A DNA stretch of 64,000 bases, from NCBI RefSeq assembly GCF_022538055.1, contig NZ_JAKZAM010000019.1, positions 1 through 64,000 of the forward strand. Direction: 5' to 3'. The translations under genes and the position numbers were made by a program. The notes under the pieces were generated by a model. It did not search any database and was not told the origin of the DNA. It saw only the letters and a list, made by a program, of their open reading frames with translations. Below, piece by piece: positions 50,388-59,076 of this stretch (its first letter is position 1; each line of letters starts with the position of its first letter). Origin of the DNA: Cognataquiflexum nitidum (GTDB taxonomy: Bacteria > Bacteroidota > Bacteroidia > Cytophagales > Cyclobacteriaceae).

Positions 50388-51734
50388 TCAATGAAAAAGT
50401 TTCTCTAAAGCTGCTTTGGCTGCAGGCAAAGCCAGTACTATCGCCTTATCGTCTACATGAAGAGTAAAATCCCCATCGGGAATAAAAACTTCTTCCCCTC
50501 GAATGACTCCTGCTACAATAGCGGTATCCGGAAAATGAAGGTCTTTTAGGGTTTTTTTGGTCAACCTGTTTCCCTTTGTAATGACATATTGAATGATTTC
50601 TGCATCTACGCCGTAGATACCTGAAACAGCTTCTACCTTCCCTTTTTTCAAAAATCGGGTAATCTGATTGGCTGCCACCAATTTTTTATTGATCAAAGAG
50701 TCAACCCCTATACTGTGTGAAATGTGGATATATTCCCTGGTGTCCACATGTGCTATGGTCTTATATACACCGTGGTTTTTGGCGCTTAGAGATGTAATTA
50801 TATTAGTCTCTGATGATTCGGTAAGAGATATAAAAGCCTCCATTTGTTCCAAACCCTCCTCGATCAACAGTTCGATATTCTTATAATCACCGTTGATTAT
50901 AAGTGTATTATTGAGTCTTTCTGAAAGCCATTTGCAACGTTCTTTATCTCTGTGGACCAGTGTGACTCGAAATTCATCCTCAAGCTTTAGGGCAGTTGCA
51001 AATGCCATATCATCTCCACCGATGATCATGATATTTTTGATGCTGACTTTTTTCTCTCCAAGAAGTTCAATGATAGACTCGACGGCTTTCTTATTGGAGA
51101 TAAAAAATACGTGGTCATTGTTTCTGATTATGGTATTTCCTCTCGGGATGATTGTCATTTGGTCCCTTACTATGGCCACAATCCTGATATCCCCAAACAA
51201 GGGGATATCTTTCATGTCAGAAATCTTCTTGTTGAACAAAGGGCTATATTGGTCCAAAGAAATACCGACAATATTGAGTTTTCCCCCTTCAAATTCAAAT
51301 ACTTCTGTGAAAGTGGAGTTTTTGATCATGCGGTATATTTCACCGCTACAAAGCATAGTCGGTGAAATAATATTATCGATCCCGATATTTTTGAAATAAA
51401 TCTCATGTTCAGGTTCTAGGTAGTCATGGTTACGCACCCTTGCAATTACCCTTTTTGCACCGAGTTGCTTTGCCAAAGTTGCCGCCACAATATTGGTTTT
51501 TTCTGAAGTGGTGACAGCCATAAACATGTGAGTTTCCTTCAGATTGGCATTGTTGAGCACTTCTAGCGAAGTAGCATCTCCCATGATAGTCATTACGTCA
51601 AGATGCGAGGAGGCATTATCCAGGGCATCTTTGTCGACATCAATCAGGGTAATATCTTTGTTTTCATAACTAAGTTGCTCGGCTAGATGGTAACCCATAT
51701 CTCCGGCACCTGCAATGACGATGTTCATTCCCAT
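50388..51734 (-). CDS. trkA: Trk system potassium uptake protein TrkA
   Basis: A 448-residue cytoplasmic regulatory subunit with two RCK units. Each has an NAD(H)/ATP-binding Rossmann domain (IVIAGAGDMGYHLAEQL near the N-terminus; IMIIGGDDMAFATALKL near residue 230) and a TrkA-C domain (GDIRIVAIVRDQMTIIPRG; HFPDTAIVAGVIRGEEVFIP). It binds nucleotide and gates TrkH. It lies 1 bp upstream of trkH. The third codon is a second ATG (MGMNIVIAG), so the start may be 51728. The TPR gene upstream on the same strand is about 100 bp away. Confidence 0.96.
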   Translation of the reverse strand: MGMNIVIAGAGDMGYHLAEQLSYENKDITLIDVDKDALDNASSHLDVMTIMGDATSLEVLNNANLKETHMFMAVTTSEKTNIVAATLAKQLGAKRVIARVRNHDYLEPEHEIYFKNIGIDNIISPTMLCSGEIYRMIKNSTFTEVFEFEGGKLNIVGISLDQYSPLFNKKISDMKDIPLFGDIRIVAIVRDQMTIIPRGNTIIRNNDHVFFISNKKAVESIIELLGEKKVSIKNIMIIGGDDMAFATALKLEDEFRVTLVHRDKERCKWLSERLNNTLIINGDYKNIELLIEEGLEQMEAFISLTESSETNIITSLSAKNHGVYKTIAHVDTREYIHISHSIGVDSLINKKLVAANQITRFLKKGKVEAVSGIYGVDAEIIQYVITKGNRLTKKTLKDLHFPDTAIVAGVIRGEEVFIPDGDFTLHVDDKAIVLALPAAKAALEKLFH

Positions 51735-51835
51735 TTGGTAATTTCAATAACAGCCAGGGGTGTAAAAGCTTTTCCTGACCAAATCGGGCAAAAGGTAGGA
51801 TGTTTTGTACCTAAGAACAATAAGAATTTTGATTT

Positions 51836-52495
51836 TTATTTACAAAAGGATTGGAGATACTTGTCAGTCTGTGTGTTTCCAAGTCTTTTGGCCTCCTTCC
51901 AGTCTTCACAAGCTTGGACATTGTTTTTTACTTTGTAATAACAAAATCCCCTATTAGTCAATATATCGGCATTGGAAGGGCTGTGTTTAAGTGCGTTGTT
52001 ATAATCAATTATAGCTTTATCGTGTTGGCTTGATTTTAAGTAGCAATTACCCCGATTAAAATGATAAGCCCAAACCAATTCAAATTCTTCACCATTGATT
52101 TTACTATACCTGATGGCATCAGAATAGGCAGTAATCGCCTCTTCTATACGTTTTTCTCTTTGAAGAATGTTTCCAAGGTAATATGCCATTTCATCATCTT
52201 CTTCAAAAATTAAAAGTCCCGCCCTCAAGGTTTGAATTACTTTCTCCTTTTTTGATTGCACTTGACCTCCTGCCCTATAGAAATTCAAATATGCAGGATG
52301 AAATGAAGGATCATCCTCAATTACTTTTTCCAGAATTCTGGCTGCCATTTCATAATTTCCATCTGAAATCATCAATACCGCCGCATTGTTAATTTCAATT
52401 GAATTTTCCCTTACCTCGGGATCCAAATCAAAAATCTGTTGCGCAGATGAAAAAAAACTAATGAAAAGGCAAAATATTAAGCTGAAGAATTTCAT
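51836..52495 (-). CDS. Exported TPR protein
   Basis: A 219-residue protein with a signal peptide (MKFFSLIFCLFISFFSSAQQ) and about four TPR units (ISDGNYEMAARILEKVIEDD, DDEMAYYLGNILQREKRIEE, WAYHFNRGNCYLKSSQHDK, DILTNRGFCYYKVKNNVQAC). TPR arrays mediate protein contacts; the partner is unknown. The frame is open to 52543, but the 16 extra residues do not fit a signal peptide, so the start at 52495 is preferred. It is the last gene of an alpha/beta hydrolase-rmuC-TPR run on the minus strand. Confidence 0.82.
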   Translation of the reverse strand: MKFFSLIFCLFISFFSSAQQIFDLDPEVRENSIEINNAAVLMISDGNYEMAARILEKVIEDDPSFHPAYLNFYRAGGQVQSKKEKVIQTLRAGLLIFEEDDEMAYYLGNILQREKRIEEAITAYSDAIRYSKINGEEFELVWAYHFNRGNCYLKSSQHDKAIIDYNNALKHSPSNADILTNRGFCYYKVKNNVQACEDWKEAKRLGNTQTDKYLQSFCK

Positions 52496-52543
52496 TGGGA
52501 AGAAATGTTTTTTCAAAAATAAGAAGGAATAATATCCAACCAA

Positions 52544-53794
52544 TCATTCCAACAGCTTTCTTCCCTCCTCCTCCGGCATGATTTCCACATCCTTTAACTT
52601 TCTCTGAATTACCCTTGTCCTTGTCCCTACCAATTCATCTAAATCGCTGTGCGCTTCATGAATTTTCTTTTGGGCTTTGCTAATCAGGTCTCCAAATTTG
52701 GAAAATTCGGATTTGACGGCCCCCAATACTTTCCATACTTCACTGCTTCTCTCCTGAATTGCCAAAGTCCTGAAACCCATCTGAAGGCTGTTGAGCATGG
52801 CAGCCAATGTGGTCGGTCCGGTAATGATGATTTTGAAGTCTTTTTGGAGGGATTGGGCAAGATTGGGTTCTCGGATAACTTCCGCGTACAGACTTTCCAT
52901 GGGAAGGAAAAGCATGGCAAAATCGGTGGTAAAGGGTGGATGAAGATACTTTTGACTGATATCCTGGGCGGCTTTCCGGATGGCTTTGAAGAGTTCGGCC
53001 CTTGCCAAATCTATGATAAGCTTGTCTCCGGTATCATAGGCATCCTGAAGTCGATAGAAAGTCTCTTGCGGAAATTTGGCATCTATTGGCAAATAAACCG
53101 GCCCGTCCTCCTTGCTTCCGGGCATTTTGATGGCGAATTCCACCCGCTCAGAATTTCCCTTCTTGACGGAAATGTTACTCGCATACTGTTCGGGGGAAAG
53201 GATATTTTCCAATATCCCATGCAATTGGTATTCTCCCAACACTCCCCTGCTTTTGACATTGCTAAGCACCCGCTTTAGGTCTCCTACTCCGGTTGCCAGG
53301 TTCTGCATTTCCCCAAGTCCTTTTTGAACAGCCAAAAGTTGATTGGTCACCAACTCAAATGATTGGCCTAATCTTGCTTCCAATGTCTTCTGCAATTTCT
53401 CATCGACCGTTTCCCTCATTTTGTCAAGCCGCTCTTCGGTAGATGCCAACATCCTTTCCTGTTTGAAGATCAAGTCTTGGAATTTTTCTCTTTGCAGTTC
53501 ATTGAATTCTTTGACATTTTCTCTGAAAATCCTTCCAAAATCCTTCAAAACCTCAGATTGTTCTTTCGAATTTGCCCTTAGAGAGTCAAACACCAAACCA
53601 AACTGACGCAGCAAACCTTCCTGAATTTCTGTCCTGTTAGCAGCCATCTGCTGTGCGAATTCCTGCTTTAATTGATTCAAAGCCAATTGATTGGAATCCT
53701 TGTCAGACTTATTAGTTTGGATTTTGATGACTAAAAAAATGACAAGTAAAAACTGACCTATAAAAAGGATAATCAATAAGGTATCAACGGTCAT
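52544..53794 (-). CDS. rmuC: DNA recombination protein RmuC
   Basis: A 416-residue protein of the RmuC family. An N-terminal hydrophobic helix (TLLIILFIGQFLLVIFLVI) is followed by a long coiled coil (about residues 35-165) and the RmuC nuclease-like core with SNVKSRGVLGEYQLHGIL, YLPIDAKFPQETFYRLQDA, DFAMLFLPMESLYAEVIREP and GPTTLAAMLNSLQMGFRTLA. In E. coli RmuC limits inversions at short repeats. The N-terminal helix suggests a membrane-bound form. The gene start overlaps the end of the alpha/beta hydrolase gene by 11 bp, so they are translationally linked. Confidence 0.95.
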   Translation of the reverse strand: MTVDTLLIILFIGQFLLVIFLVIKIQTNKSDKDSNQLALNQLKQEFAQQMAANRTEIQEGLLRQFGLVFDSLRANSKEQSEVLKDFGRIFRENVKEFNELQREKFQDLIFKQERMLASTEERLDKMRETVDEKLQKTLEARLGQSFELVTNQLLAVQKGLGEMQNLATGVGDLKRVLSNVKSRGVLGEYQLHGILENILSPEQYASNISVKKGNSERVEFAIKMPGSKEDGPVYLPIDAKFPQETFYRLQDAYDTGDKLIIDLARAELFKAIRKAAQDISQKYLHPPFTTDFAMLFLPMESLYAEVIREPNLAQSLQKDFKIIITGPTTLAAMLNSLQMGFRTLAIQERSSEVWKVLGAVKSEFSKFGDLISKAQKKIHEAHSDLDELVGTRTRVIQRKLKDVEIMPEEEGRKLLE

Positions 53795-54797
53795 GGCTTA
53801 AGAATTTTGGGGTGGAAAAGTAATCCCTTTCTGCCTGAATCCCCAAAAAAGAAAGATATTCCAAGACAGTCTCCGTCGGTATTTCTTCCATCGGAACATG
53901 TCCTGCATTTTCAAAAACCTTCAGTTTGGAACCAGGAATGGCCTCCGCGAGCCTTTCTCCATTTTCTAACGGAATCCAATTGTCATGTTTTCCCCACATG
54001 ATCAGCACAGGCATAGTAAGCTTTTCAAAATCCACGTCGTAAGATTTCCTAGTGGTCAACCTGTCCAAAGTTGCCTGACGGTTTCCTTCCATTCTCAACA
54101 GTTCGTAATACCTGGTCAACATCTCATCTGTGATTTTGGAATGGTCATGAAAGACCTGCTTGAGGTTAAGCCCAAAAATGAATTTTGGCGTGCATTTTAG
54201 TAACAACTTGTTGAAAATAGGGTTTTGGGCAACTTTAAAAATCCAAGCACCTGAGTTGTAGGATTTGCTTTGGGCGGTGTCAGTTTTGGTTTTTGGCCTT
54301 GCACCGGATGAATCGATAAGGTTAAGCGTCAAAATCCTGTCAGGTTGGTCTGACGCCATTTTTAGCGCTACTCCTCCGCCCATACTGTTGCCTGCTACAT
54401 GGAATTCATCCAAACCCAAGTGATCAGCAATACCAAAAACCAGTTTGGAATAATCTTCAATACCATATCTTTTTTGGCTATCAGGACCTGAAAGGCCATG
54501 ACCGGGCAAGTCCATAGAAATGGTCATAAAAAAAGGGTTCAACTCATTTTCCCAAGCCTCCCAGGTATGGAGAGATGAAAAACTTCCATGGATCAAAAAG
54601 ATGGGTTCACCTTCTCCCCTGACCTTCACGTGAACGTTTACACCATCCACCTCCAAGAAAAAAGAGTTTTCATTGCTGTATTTTCCTATCAGTTTTTCGG
54701 AAGAAATATCACCTCTGTAGCAGGCCAATAACCCAAGAATCACTACCAAAACAAGGAATAATATAACCTTAAGCAACTTGAGAATAAGTCTTTTCAT
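53784..54797 (-). CDS. Alpha/beta hydrolase with N-terminal membrane anchor
   Basis: A 337-residue alpha/beta hydrolase. The N-terminus is a hydrophobic anchor (LLKVILFLVLVVILGLLACY). The catalytic residues are visible: oxyanion LIHGSFSSLHTWEAW, nucleophile GNSMGGGVALKMA, acid MWGKHDNWIPLE and histidine ENAGHVPMEE. It probably sits in the inner membrane with the enzyme domain in the periplasm, or is a long-leader secreted protein. The substrate is unknown. It is the first gene of the run with rmuC and the TPR protein. Confidence 0.9.
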   Translation of the reverse strand: MKRLILKLLKVILFLVLVVILGLLACYRGDISSEKLIGKYSNENSFFLEVDGVNVHVKVRGEGEPIFLIHGSFSSLHTWEAWENELNPFFMTISMDLPGHGLSGPDSQKRYGIEDYSKLVFGIADHLGLDEFHVAGNSMGGGVALKMASDQPDRILTLNLIDSSGARPKTKTDTAQSKSYNSGAWIFKVAQNPIFNKLLLKCTPKFIFGLNLKQVFHDHSKITDEMLTRYYELLRMEGNRQATLDRLTTRKSYDVDFEKLTMPVLIMWGKHDNWIPLENGERLAEAIPGSKLKVFENAGHVPMEEIPTETVLEYLSFLGIQAERDYFSTPKFLSHDR

Positions 54798-54929
54798 GAA
54801 TTTTCGTTAAGTTAATCTTCAGGCAAAATATCAAAAATCAAGCTATTTATAACCCCAACATGCCAAATATATGCGCCTGTCTGAAAAAATCACCTTTATC
54901 CCTTATATTCAAAATTCAAAACCATCGAC

Positions 54930-56021
54930 ATGATCAGATCTTTGTTCTTACTGCTTTTCTTGGCAGGCTTCCTTTTGTCCTGTCAGCCAAAAATAGAAAC
55001 CTCCGAAATTCCCGACCCCATACGTCTGACAGAAGCTGAGGCCAATAGACTTTCGAAACTTCCCCTGCATTGTATGCAAACAGAATATCCCAATAAACTC
55101 AACCAAACTTTGGGAAATGAATCTGAACTGAAGGGCCCAAAAGCACTTCATCCCGCATTTTATGGCTGCTTTGACTGGCATTCAAGTATGCATGGTCATT
55201 GGATGTTGGTGAGTCTTTTGAGACAATTCCCCGACTTAGAAAATGGAGAAGAAATCAGAAGAAAATTATTGGAGAATATCAGTGCAGAAAACATTGATGT
55301 AGAAGTCGCCTATTTTAAAGGTCCTTCTGATCCAGGTTTTTCCAGGACTTACGGTTGGGCTTGGATGCTGAAACTCGCAGAGGAAATCCATCTTTGGGAT
55401 GATCCTTTGGCAAGGGAACTGGAAAAAAACCTTCAGCCATTGACAGACCTCATGGTGGAAAAGTACCTTGAATTTTTGCCAAAACTCATTTATCCCATCA
55501 GAGTTGGTGAGCATACCAACATCGCATTTGGCCTGTCATTGGCTTATGATTATGCCAAAACCTTGAATCACGTTGGCCTGCAGGAATTGATTAAATCCAG
55601 GGCATTGGACTGGTTTTCTAAAGATGAAAATTGCCCTTTGGTATATGAACCAAGCGGTTTTGACTTTTTGTCGCCCTGCTTTCAGGAATTGGATATCATG
55701 CGGAAAGTGACGTCCAAAGAAGATTTTCGACCATGGGTCAAACAATTTTTACCCCAACTGGCGAATACTGATTTTGCTTTGGAGCCGGGAAAAGTCAGCG
55801 ACCGGACTGATGGAAAATTGGTTCACCTTGACGGACTTAACTTTAGCAGGGCTTGGGTGCTGTATGGTTTGATCAAAGATTATCCTGAGGAATATGGCCA
55901 CCTGATGCAGGTAGCCAATGTGCACATCAACTATTCCCTTCCATCTATAGTGGATGATAATTATGAAGGGACGCATTGGTTGGGCACTTATGCCATTTAT
56001 GCTTTGCAGCAGGCACCATGA
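54930..56021 (+). CDS. DUF2891 family lipoprotein
   Basis: A 363-residue protein with a lipobox at C18 (AGFLLSCQPK). The mature part matches DUF2891: LKGPKALHPAFYGCFDWHSS, MHGHWMLVSLLRQFPDL, YGWAWMLKLAEE and GEHTNIAFGLSLAYDYA, with a fold like (alpha/alpha)6 barrel glycosidase-type proteins. The family function is not known. Its stop overlaps the start of the NRAMP-type gene (ATGA), so the two are translationally coupled, an unusual pairing. Confidence 0.88.
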   Translation: MIRSLFLLLFLAGFLLSCQPKIETSEIPDPIRLTEAEANRLSKLPLHCMQTEYPNKLNQTLGNESELKGPKALHPAFYGCFDWHSSMHGHWMLVSLLRQFPDLENGEEIRRKLLENISAENIDVEVAYFKGPSDPGFSRTYGWAWMLKLAEEIHLWDDPLARELEKNLQPLTDLMVEKYLEFLPKLIYPIRVGEHTNIAFGLSLAYDYAKTLNHVGLQELIKSRALDWFSKDENCPLVYEPSGFDFLSPCFQELDIMRKVTSKEDFRPWVKQFLPQLANTDFALEPGKVSDRTDGKLVHLDGLNFSRAWVLYGLIKDYPEEYGHLMQVANVHINYSLPSIVDDNYEGTHWLGTYAIYALQQAP

Positions 56022-57232
56022 GTTGGAGGAAATACATCGGTCCCGGGCCGATTGTTGCAGCTGCTTTCATTGGACCTGGGACGGTTACTGTTTGTACGCT
56101 TGCGGGAGTAAATTTTGGTTTTGACCTTCTTTGGGCAATGGCTTTATCCGTCATTGCTACGATTGTCCTTCAGGAAATGGCAGCTAGAATCGGATTGGTC
56201 ACCCAAAAAGGTTTAGCTTCGGTCATTTCGGAAACCCTTCAAAAAGGAATCCTCCGTTACTTCTCCATTTTCCTAGTGATGACAGCCATCGTTTTGGGGA
56301 ATGCTGCTTATGAAGCAGGAAACATCAGCGGAGGTGCATTGGGTGCTGAATTATTCTTTCAAACTCAGATTTTAAACCTTGGACAATTGGAAGTAAATCT
56401 GCTCAATCTTTTAATAGGATCTTTTGCTTTGATCTTATTATTGACCGGAAGTTATAAATCGATCAGTAACTATCTGACAGGTTTGGTGATTTTGATGAGT
56501 ATTGCTTTTTTGGGAACTGCGATCTTTTCTAAACCGGATATATTGGCTTTACTTTCAGGATTTAAACCAAGCATCAATCCTGAGAATATCTTCACCATCG
56601 TCGCCCTGATTGGTACGACGGTTGTTCCTTACAATCTTTTTTTACATTCATCTCTGATTTCCCAAAAATGGAAAACCATCCAAGACCTCAAATATATCAG
56701 GGTTGATACCCTAATTGCTGTCATTTTGGGAGGATTGGTTTCCATGGCCATCATCATTACTGCCAAAGCCGGATCTGCAACCGAAGTCAACTCAGCGGTT
56801 GATTTGGCCATTGGGTTGGAGCCCTTAATGGGCAAAATGGCCAAATACTTTATGGCTTTCGGATTGTTTGCTGCAGGAATCACCTCTGCGATCACAGCAC
56901 CGTTGGCAGGTTCATTGGTCATTGCAGGGAGTTTTGGCTTTTCCACTGACCTTAAAAGTCTTCCTATGCGGATCAGTATTGTGGGAATTTTGGGTTTGGG
57001 CTTAGTCTTTTCTTCATTTGGGATCAAACCGATCCAACTGATTCTCTTTGCGCAACTGGCAAATGGTGTTTTGCTTCCCTTATTGAGCGGTTACATTCTC
57101 TGGTTGGTCAATAAAAAATCTGTAATGGGAATCCACACCAACAGAGTATGGATGAATGTTTTGGCTTTCGCAATCTGGCTGATCACGTTATTGCTTGGAG
57201 GAATGAGTGTTTGGAAGGGGCTAGCAGGTTGA
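56018..57232 (+). CDS. NRAMP-family transporter with non-canonical metal site
   Basis: A 404-residue membrane protein with the 11-helix NRAMP (SLC11) layout. The usual metal-binding motifs are changed: TM1 reads AFIGPGTVTVCTLAG, so DPGN is replaced by GPGT at residues 19-22, and TM6 reads VVPYNLFLHS, so MPHN is replaced by VPYN at residues 203-206. The aspartate and methionine that bind Mn2+/Fe2+ in typical members are therefore absent. The start used (MSWRKYIGPGP) overlaps the DUF2891 stop; a longer frame from 55976 adds 14 residues within the DUF2891 gene. The substrate may not be a transition metal, or coordination is different. Confidence 0.88.
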   Translation: MSWRKYIGPGPIVAAAFIGPGTVTVCTLAGVNFGFDLLWAMALSVIATIVLQEMAARIGLVTQKGLASVISETLQKGILRYFSIFLVMTAIVLGNAAYEAGNISGGALGAELFFQTQILNLGQLEVNLLNLLIGSFALILLLTGSYKSISNYLTGLVILMSIAFLGTAIFSKPDILALLSGFKPSINPENIFTIVALIGTTVVPYNLFLHSSLISQKWKTIQDLKYIRVDTLIAVILGGLVSMAIIITAKAGSATEVNSAVDLAIGLEPLMGKMAKYFMAFGLFAAGITSAITAPLAGSLVIAGSFGFSTDLKSLPMRISIVGILGLGLVFSSFGIKPIQLILFAQLANGVLLPLLSGYILWLVNKKSVMGIHTNRVWMNVLAFAIWLITLLLGGMSVWKGLAG

Positions 57233-57265
57233 AAGGTTGGAAGATTGGAAAATTGAAACTGCGTA

Positions 57266-57400
57266 TTGTCACTCCTAACTGAAAACTGCAACTGCCTACT
57301 GCTACTGATAACTGTAAACCGCGACTGTTAACTGTAAACTGACCACTGCCCACTGAAAACTACCTACTGAAAAACTGCCCACTGAAAACTGCCTACTGAA
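57266..57400. repeat. Degenerate ACTG-based simple repeats
   Basis: About 130 bp made of short units such as ACTGCCTACTG, AACTGTAAACTG, CCACTGAAAACTG and TGCCCACTGAAAACTG in irregular order. It follows the NRAMP gene. The same type of unit reaches into the end of the SLC10-type gene at about 30979-31008. I see no conserved spacer as in CRISPR and no protein frame. Confidence 0.75.
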
Positions 57401-57492
57401 TTTCCACCCCAAATTCCTTTCGCTTCATCACATTTTTTTGTGGTACTTTATTATCAGGCTTATCCTTGTCAAAGAATCGACAAACCTAAAGC

Positions 57493-57642
57493 ATGAAATC
57501 AAAGACTCCCTGTTTCATTTTACTGATAGCAGCCATATTATATAATATTTGGCTGATAGGAAAAGCGGAAGAAGAAAAACAAAAACTCAAAGCCACAAAT
57601 GGGATTTCGGTTCCAAAAAATAACCCTACCCAGTCCAAATAA
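57493..57642 (+). CDS. Small single-pass membrane protein, 49 residues
   Basis: An ATG frame gives MKSKTPCFILLIAAILYNIW, then a charged helix (LIGKAEEEKQKLKATNG) and a polar tail (ISVPKNNPTQSK). One hydrophobic segment (residues 8-22) would place it in the membrane with a coiled charged part outside. It ends 17 bp before the LytS-type kinase gene on the same strand, so it may be the first gene of that operon. I do not recognise a family. It is short and could be a chance frame, but the protein-like pattern and position support it. Confidence 0.55.
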   Translation: MKSKTPCFILLIAAILYNIWLIGKAEEEKQKLKATNGISVPKNNPTQSK

Positions 57643-57659
57643 TTAAGAAAACCAATCCC

Positions 57660-59075
57660 ATGAAAGAAAAACCTCTACCCTTTAGACAAATTGAATGGTG
57701 GGTGATGACAATATTGTTTGTTACCATCATTTTAGCCAACATTTTCCAGTCCAACTTCTACTATTTTGAACCGAATGGGTCGGAACTTACAAGGTATTTT
57801 GCCAAAATCCTGATACCTGTTATACTTTTCCTTTCTTTCTTCTTGCACCATCAGGTATTGATTCCGAGCAAAGAAACCAGAAAACGTAAATCCACTTACT
57901 ACATTTACTCCTTCCTCATCCTCTTGATGTCCTTCATTTTTGTTGGCGGATTTTCAATGATGGGTGAACTCGCTCAAAACTTCGCAGCACCCTACTATTT
58001 CAGTACGGTAGGCCTTTATATTGGATACATTTTGTTGTGTGACGTGATTGAACAGATTTTTCCTGCAGGAGAAACGAAAGACTTTCAGCCTTATAACCTT
58101 GTAAGAGTAATTACAATTTTCGCCTTTGCGATGTTGTTTTTGTTTGGCTTGCAGGATATTATCGAAAGCTGGATTCCGCTAAGCTACACGATCGCCATCC
58201 CTGTGATGCTTGGCATTGTGCTTTATAATTACTTCTTTATATACCGAAACAGAAAGAAAGAACGGAATAAGCTAGCCAATTCCCTATTTGTGTTGTTGAT
58301 ATTGGCATTGTGTTTTTTCTTTTTCATTTTGGCAATTGAATACTCGAATGTAGGGATCTTGGTCATTGGATTGGCGGTGGTGATATTTGTTGCCGGCCTC
58401 CTTATCCCCTTTTCCAACCTGCTGTTTAAAAAATATGATCACCTTTTAGGTCAGATAAATACGCTAAGCTATAGGGTGGACGAAGGTTCAGCCAAACTCT
58501 CCTTACTCAGGATGCAGATCAATCCCCATTTCCTTTTCAATATCCTGAATACCCTGTATGGAACAGCCTTACAGGAAAACGCAGAAAGGACTTCTGAGGG
58601 AATCCAAAAGCTCGGAGACATGATGCGCTTTATGCTTCATGAAAACAACTTGGACAAAATCCCGCTTGCAAAAGAAAAGGAATACCTGATCAATTATGTC
58701 GACTTGCAAGTACTGCGCATCAAATCCCATGACAATGTAGACATTGATTTTAGGCATAATCCTGAAAACTGTACAGGGGATATCGCGCCGATGTTGCTTA
58801 TCCCCTTTGTGGAAAATGCATTCAAGCATGGAATCAGTTTCCAAAAGAAATCATGGGTCAAAATCAGCCTGCGTTGTACGGATGGAACCATCCATTTGGA
58901 TGTCAACAACAGTATCCACCGAAGCCATGAAGATGACCCTGAATCCAAGTCAAACGGTATCGGCTTAGACAATGTCAAACAGCGTCTCCAACTCCTGTAT
59001 CCGGAGAAGCATGAACTTGTCATTCGGGAAAACGAAGTAGAATATTTTGTACATTTAACCATAAAACGCTCCTGA
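57660..59075 (+). CDS. LytS/YehU-type sensor histidine kinase
   Basis: A 471-residue membrane kinase of the His_kinase (PF06580) type. The N-terminal half has about six hydrophobic helices (for example WVMTILFVTIILANIF, ILIPVILFLSFFLHH, VLLILALCFFFFILAIEYSN). The phospho-acceptor is H290 in RMQINPHFLFNILNTLYG, followed by AKEKEYLINYVDLQVLR and the ATP-binding part with PFVENAFKHG and GIGLDNVKQRLQLLYP. The gene is next to a LytTR response regulator (1 bp between stop and start), its likely partner. The signal sensed is not known. Confidence 0.93.
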   Translation: MKEKPLPFRQIEWWVMTILFVTIILANIFQSNFYYFEPNGSELTRYFAKILIPVILFLSFFLHHQVLIPSKETRKRKSTYYIYSFLILLMSFIFVGGFSMMGELAQNFAAPYYFSTVGLYIGYILLCDVIEQIFPAGETKDFQPYNLVRVITIFAFAMLFLFGLQDIIESWIPLSYTIAIPVMLGIVLYNYFFIYRNRKKERNKLANSLFVLLILALCFFFFILAIEYSNVGILVIGLAVVIFVAGLLIPFSNLLFKKYDHLLGQINTLSYRVDEGSAKLSLLRMQINPHFLFNILNTLYGTALQENAERTSEGIQKLGDMMRFMLHENNLDKIPLAKEKEYLINYVDLQVLRIKSHDNVDIDFRHNPENCTGDIAPMLLIPFVENAFKHGISFQKKSWVKISLRCTDGTIHLDVNNSIHRSHEDDPESKSNGIGLDNVKQRLQLLYPEKHELVIRENEVEYFVHLTIKRS

Positions 59076-59076
59076 T

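Noticed and set aside
57266..57400. CRISPR-like array after the NRAMP gene
   Set aside because: The units are short and irregular, there is no constant repeat with unique spacers, and no cas genes are in the window.
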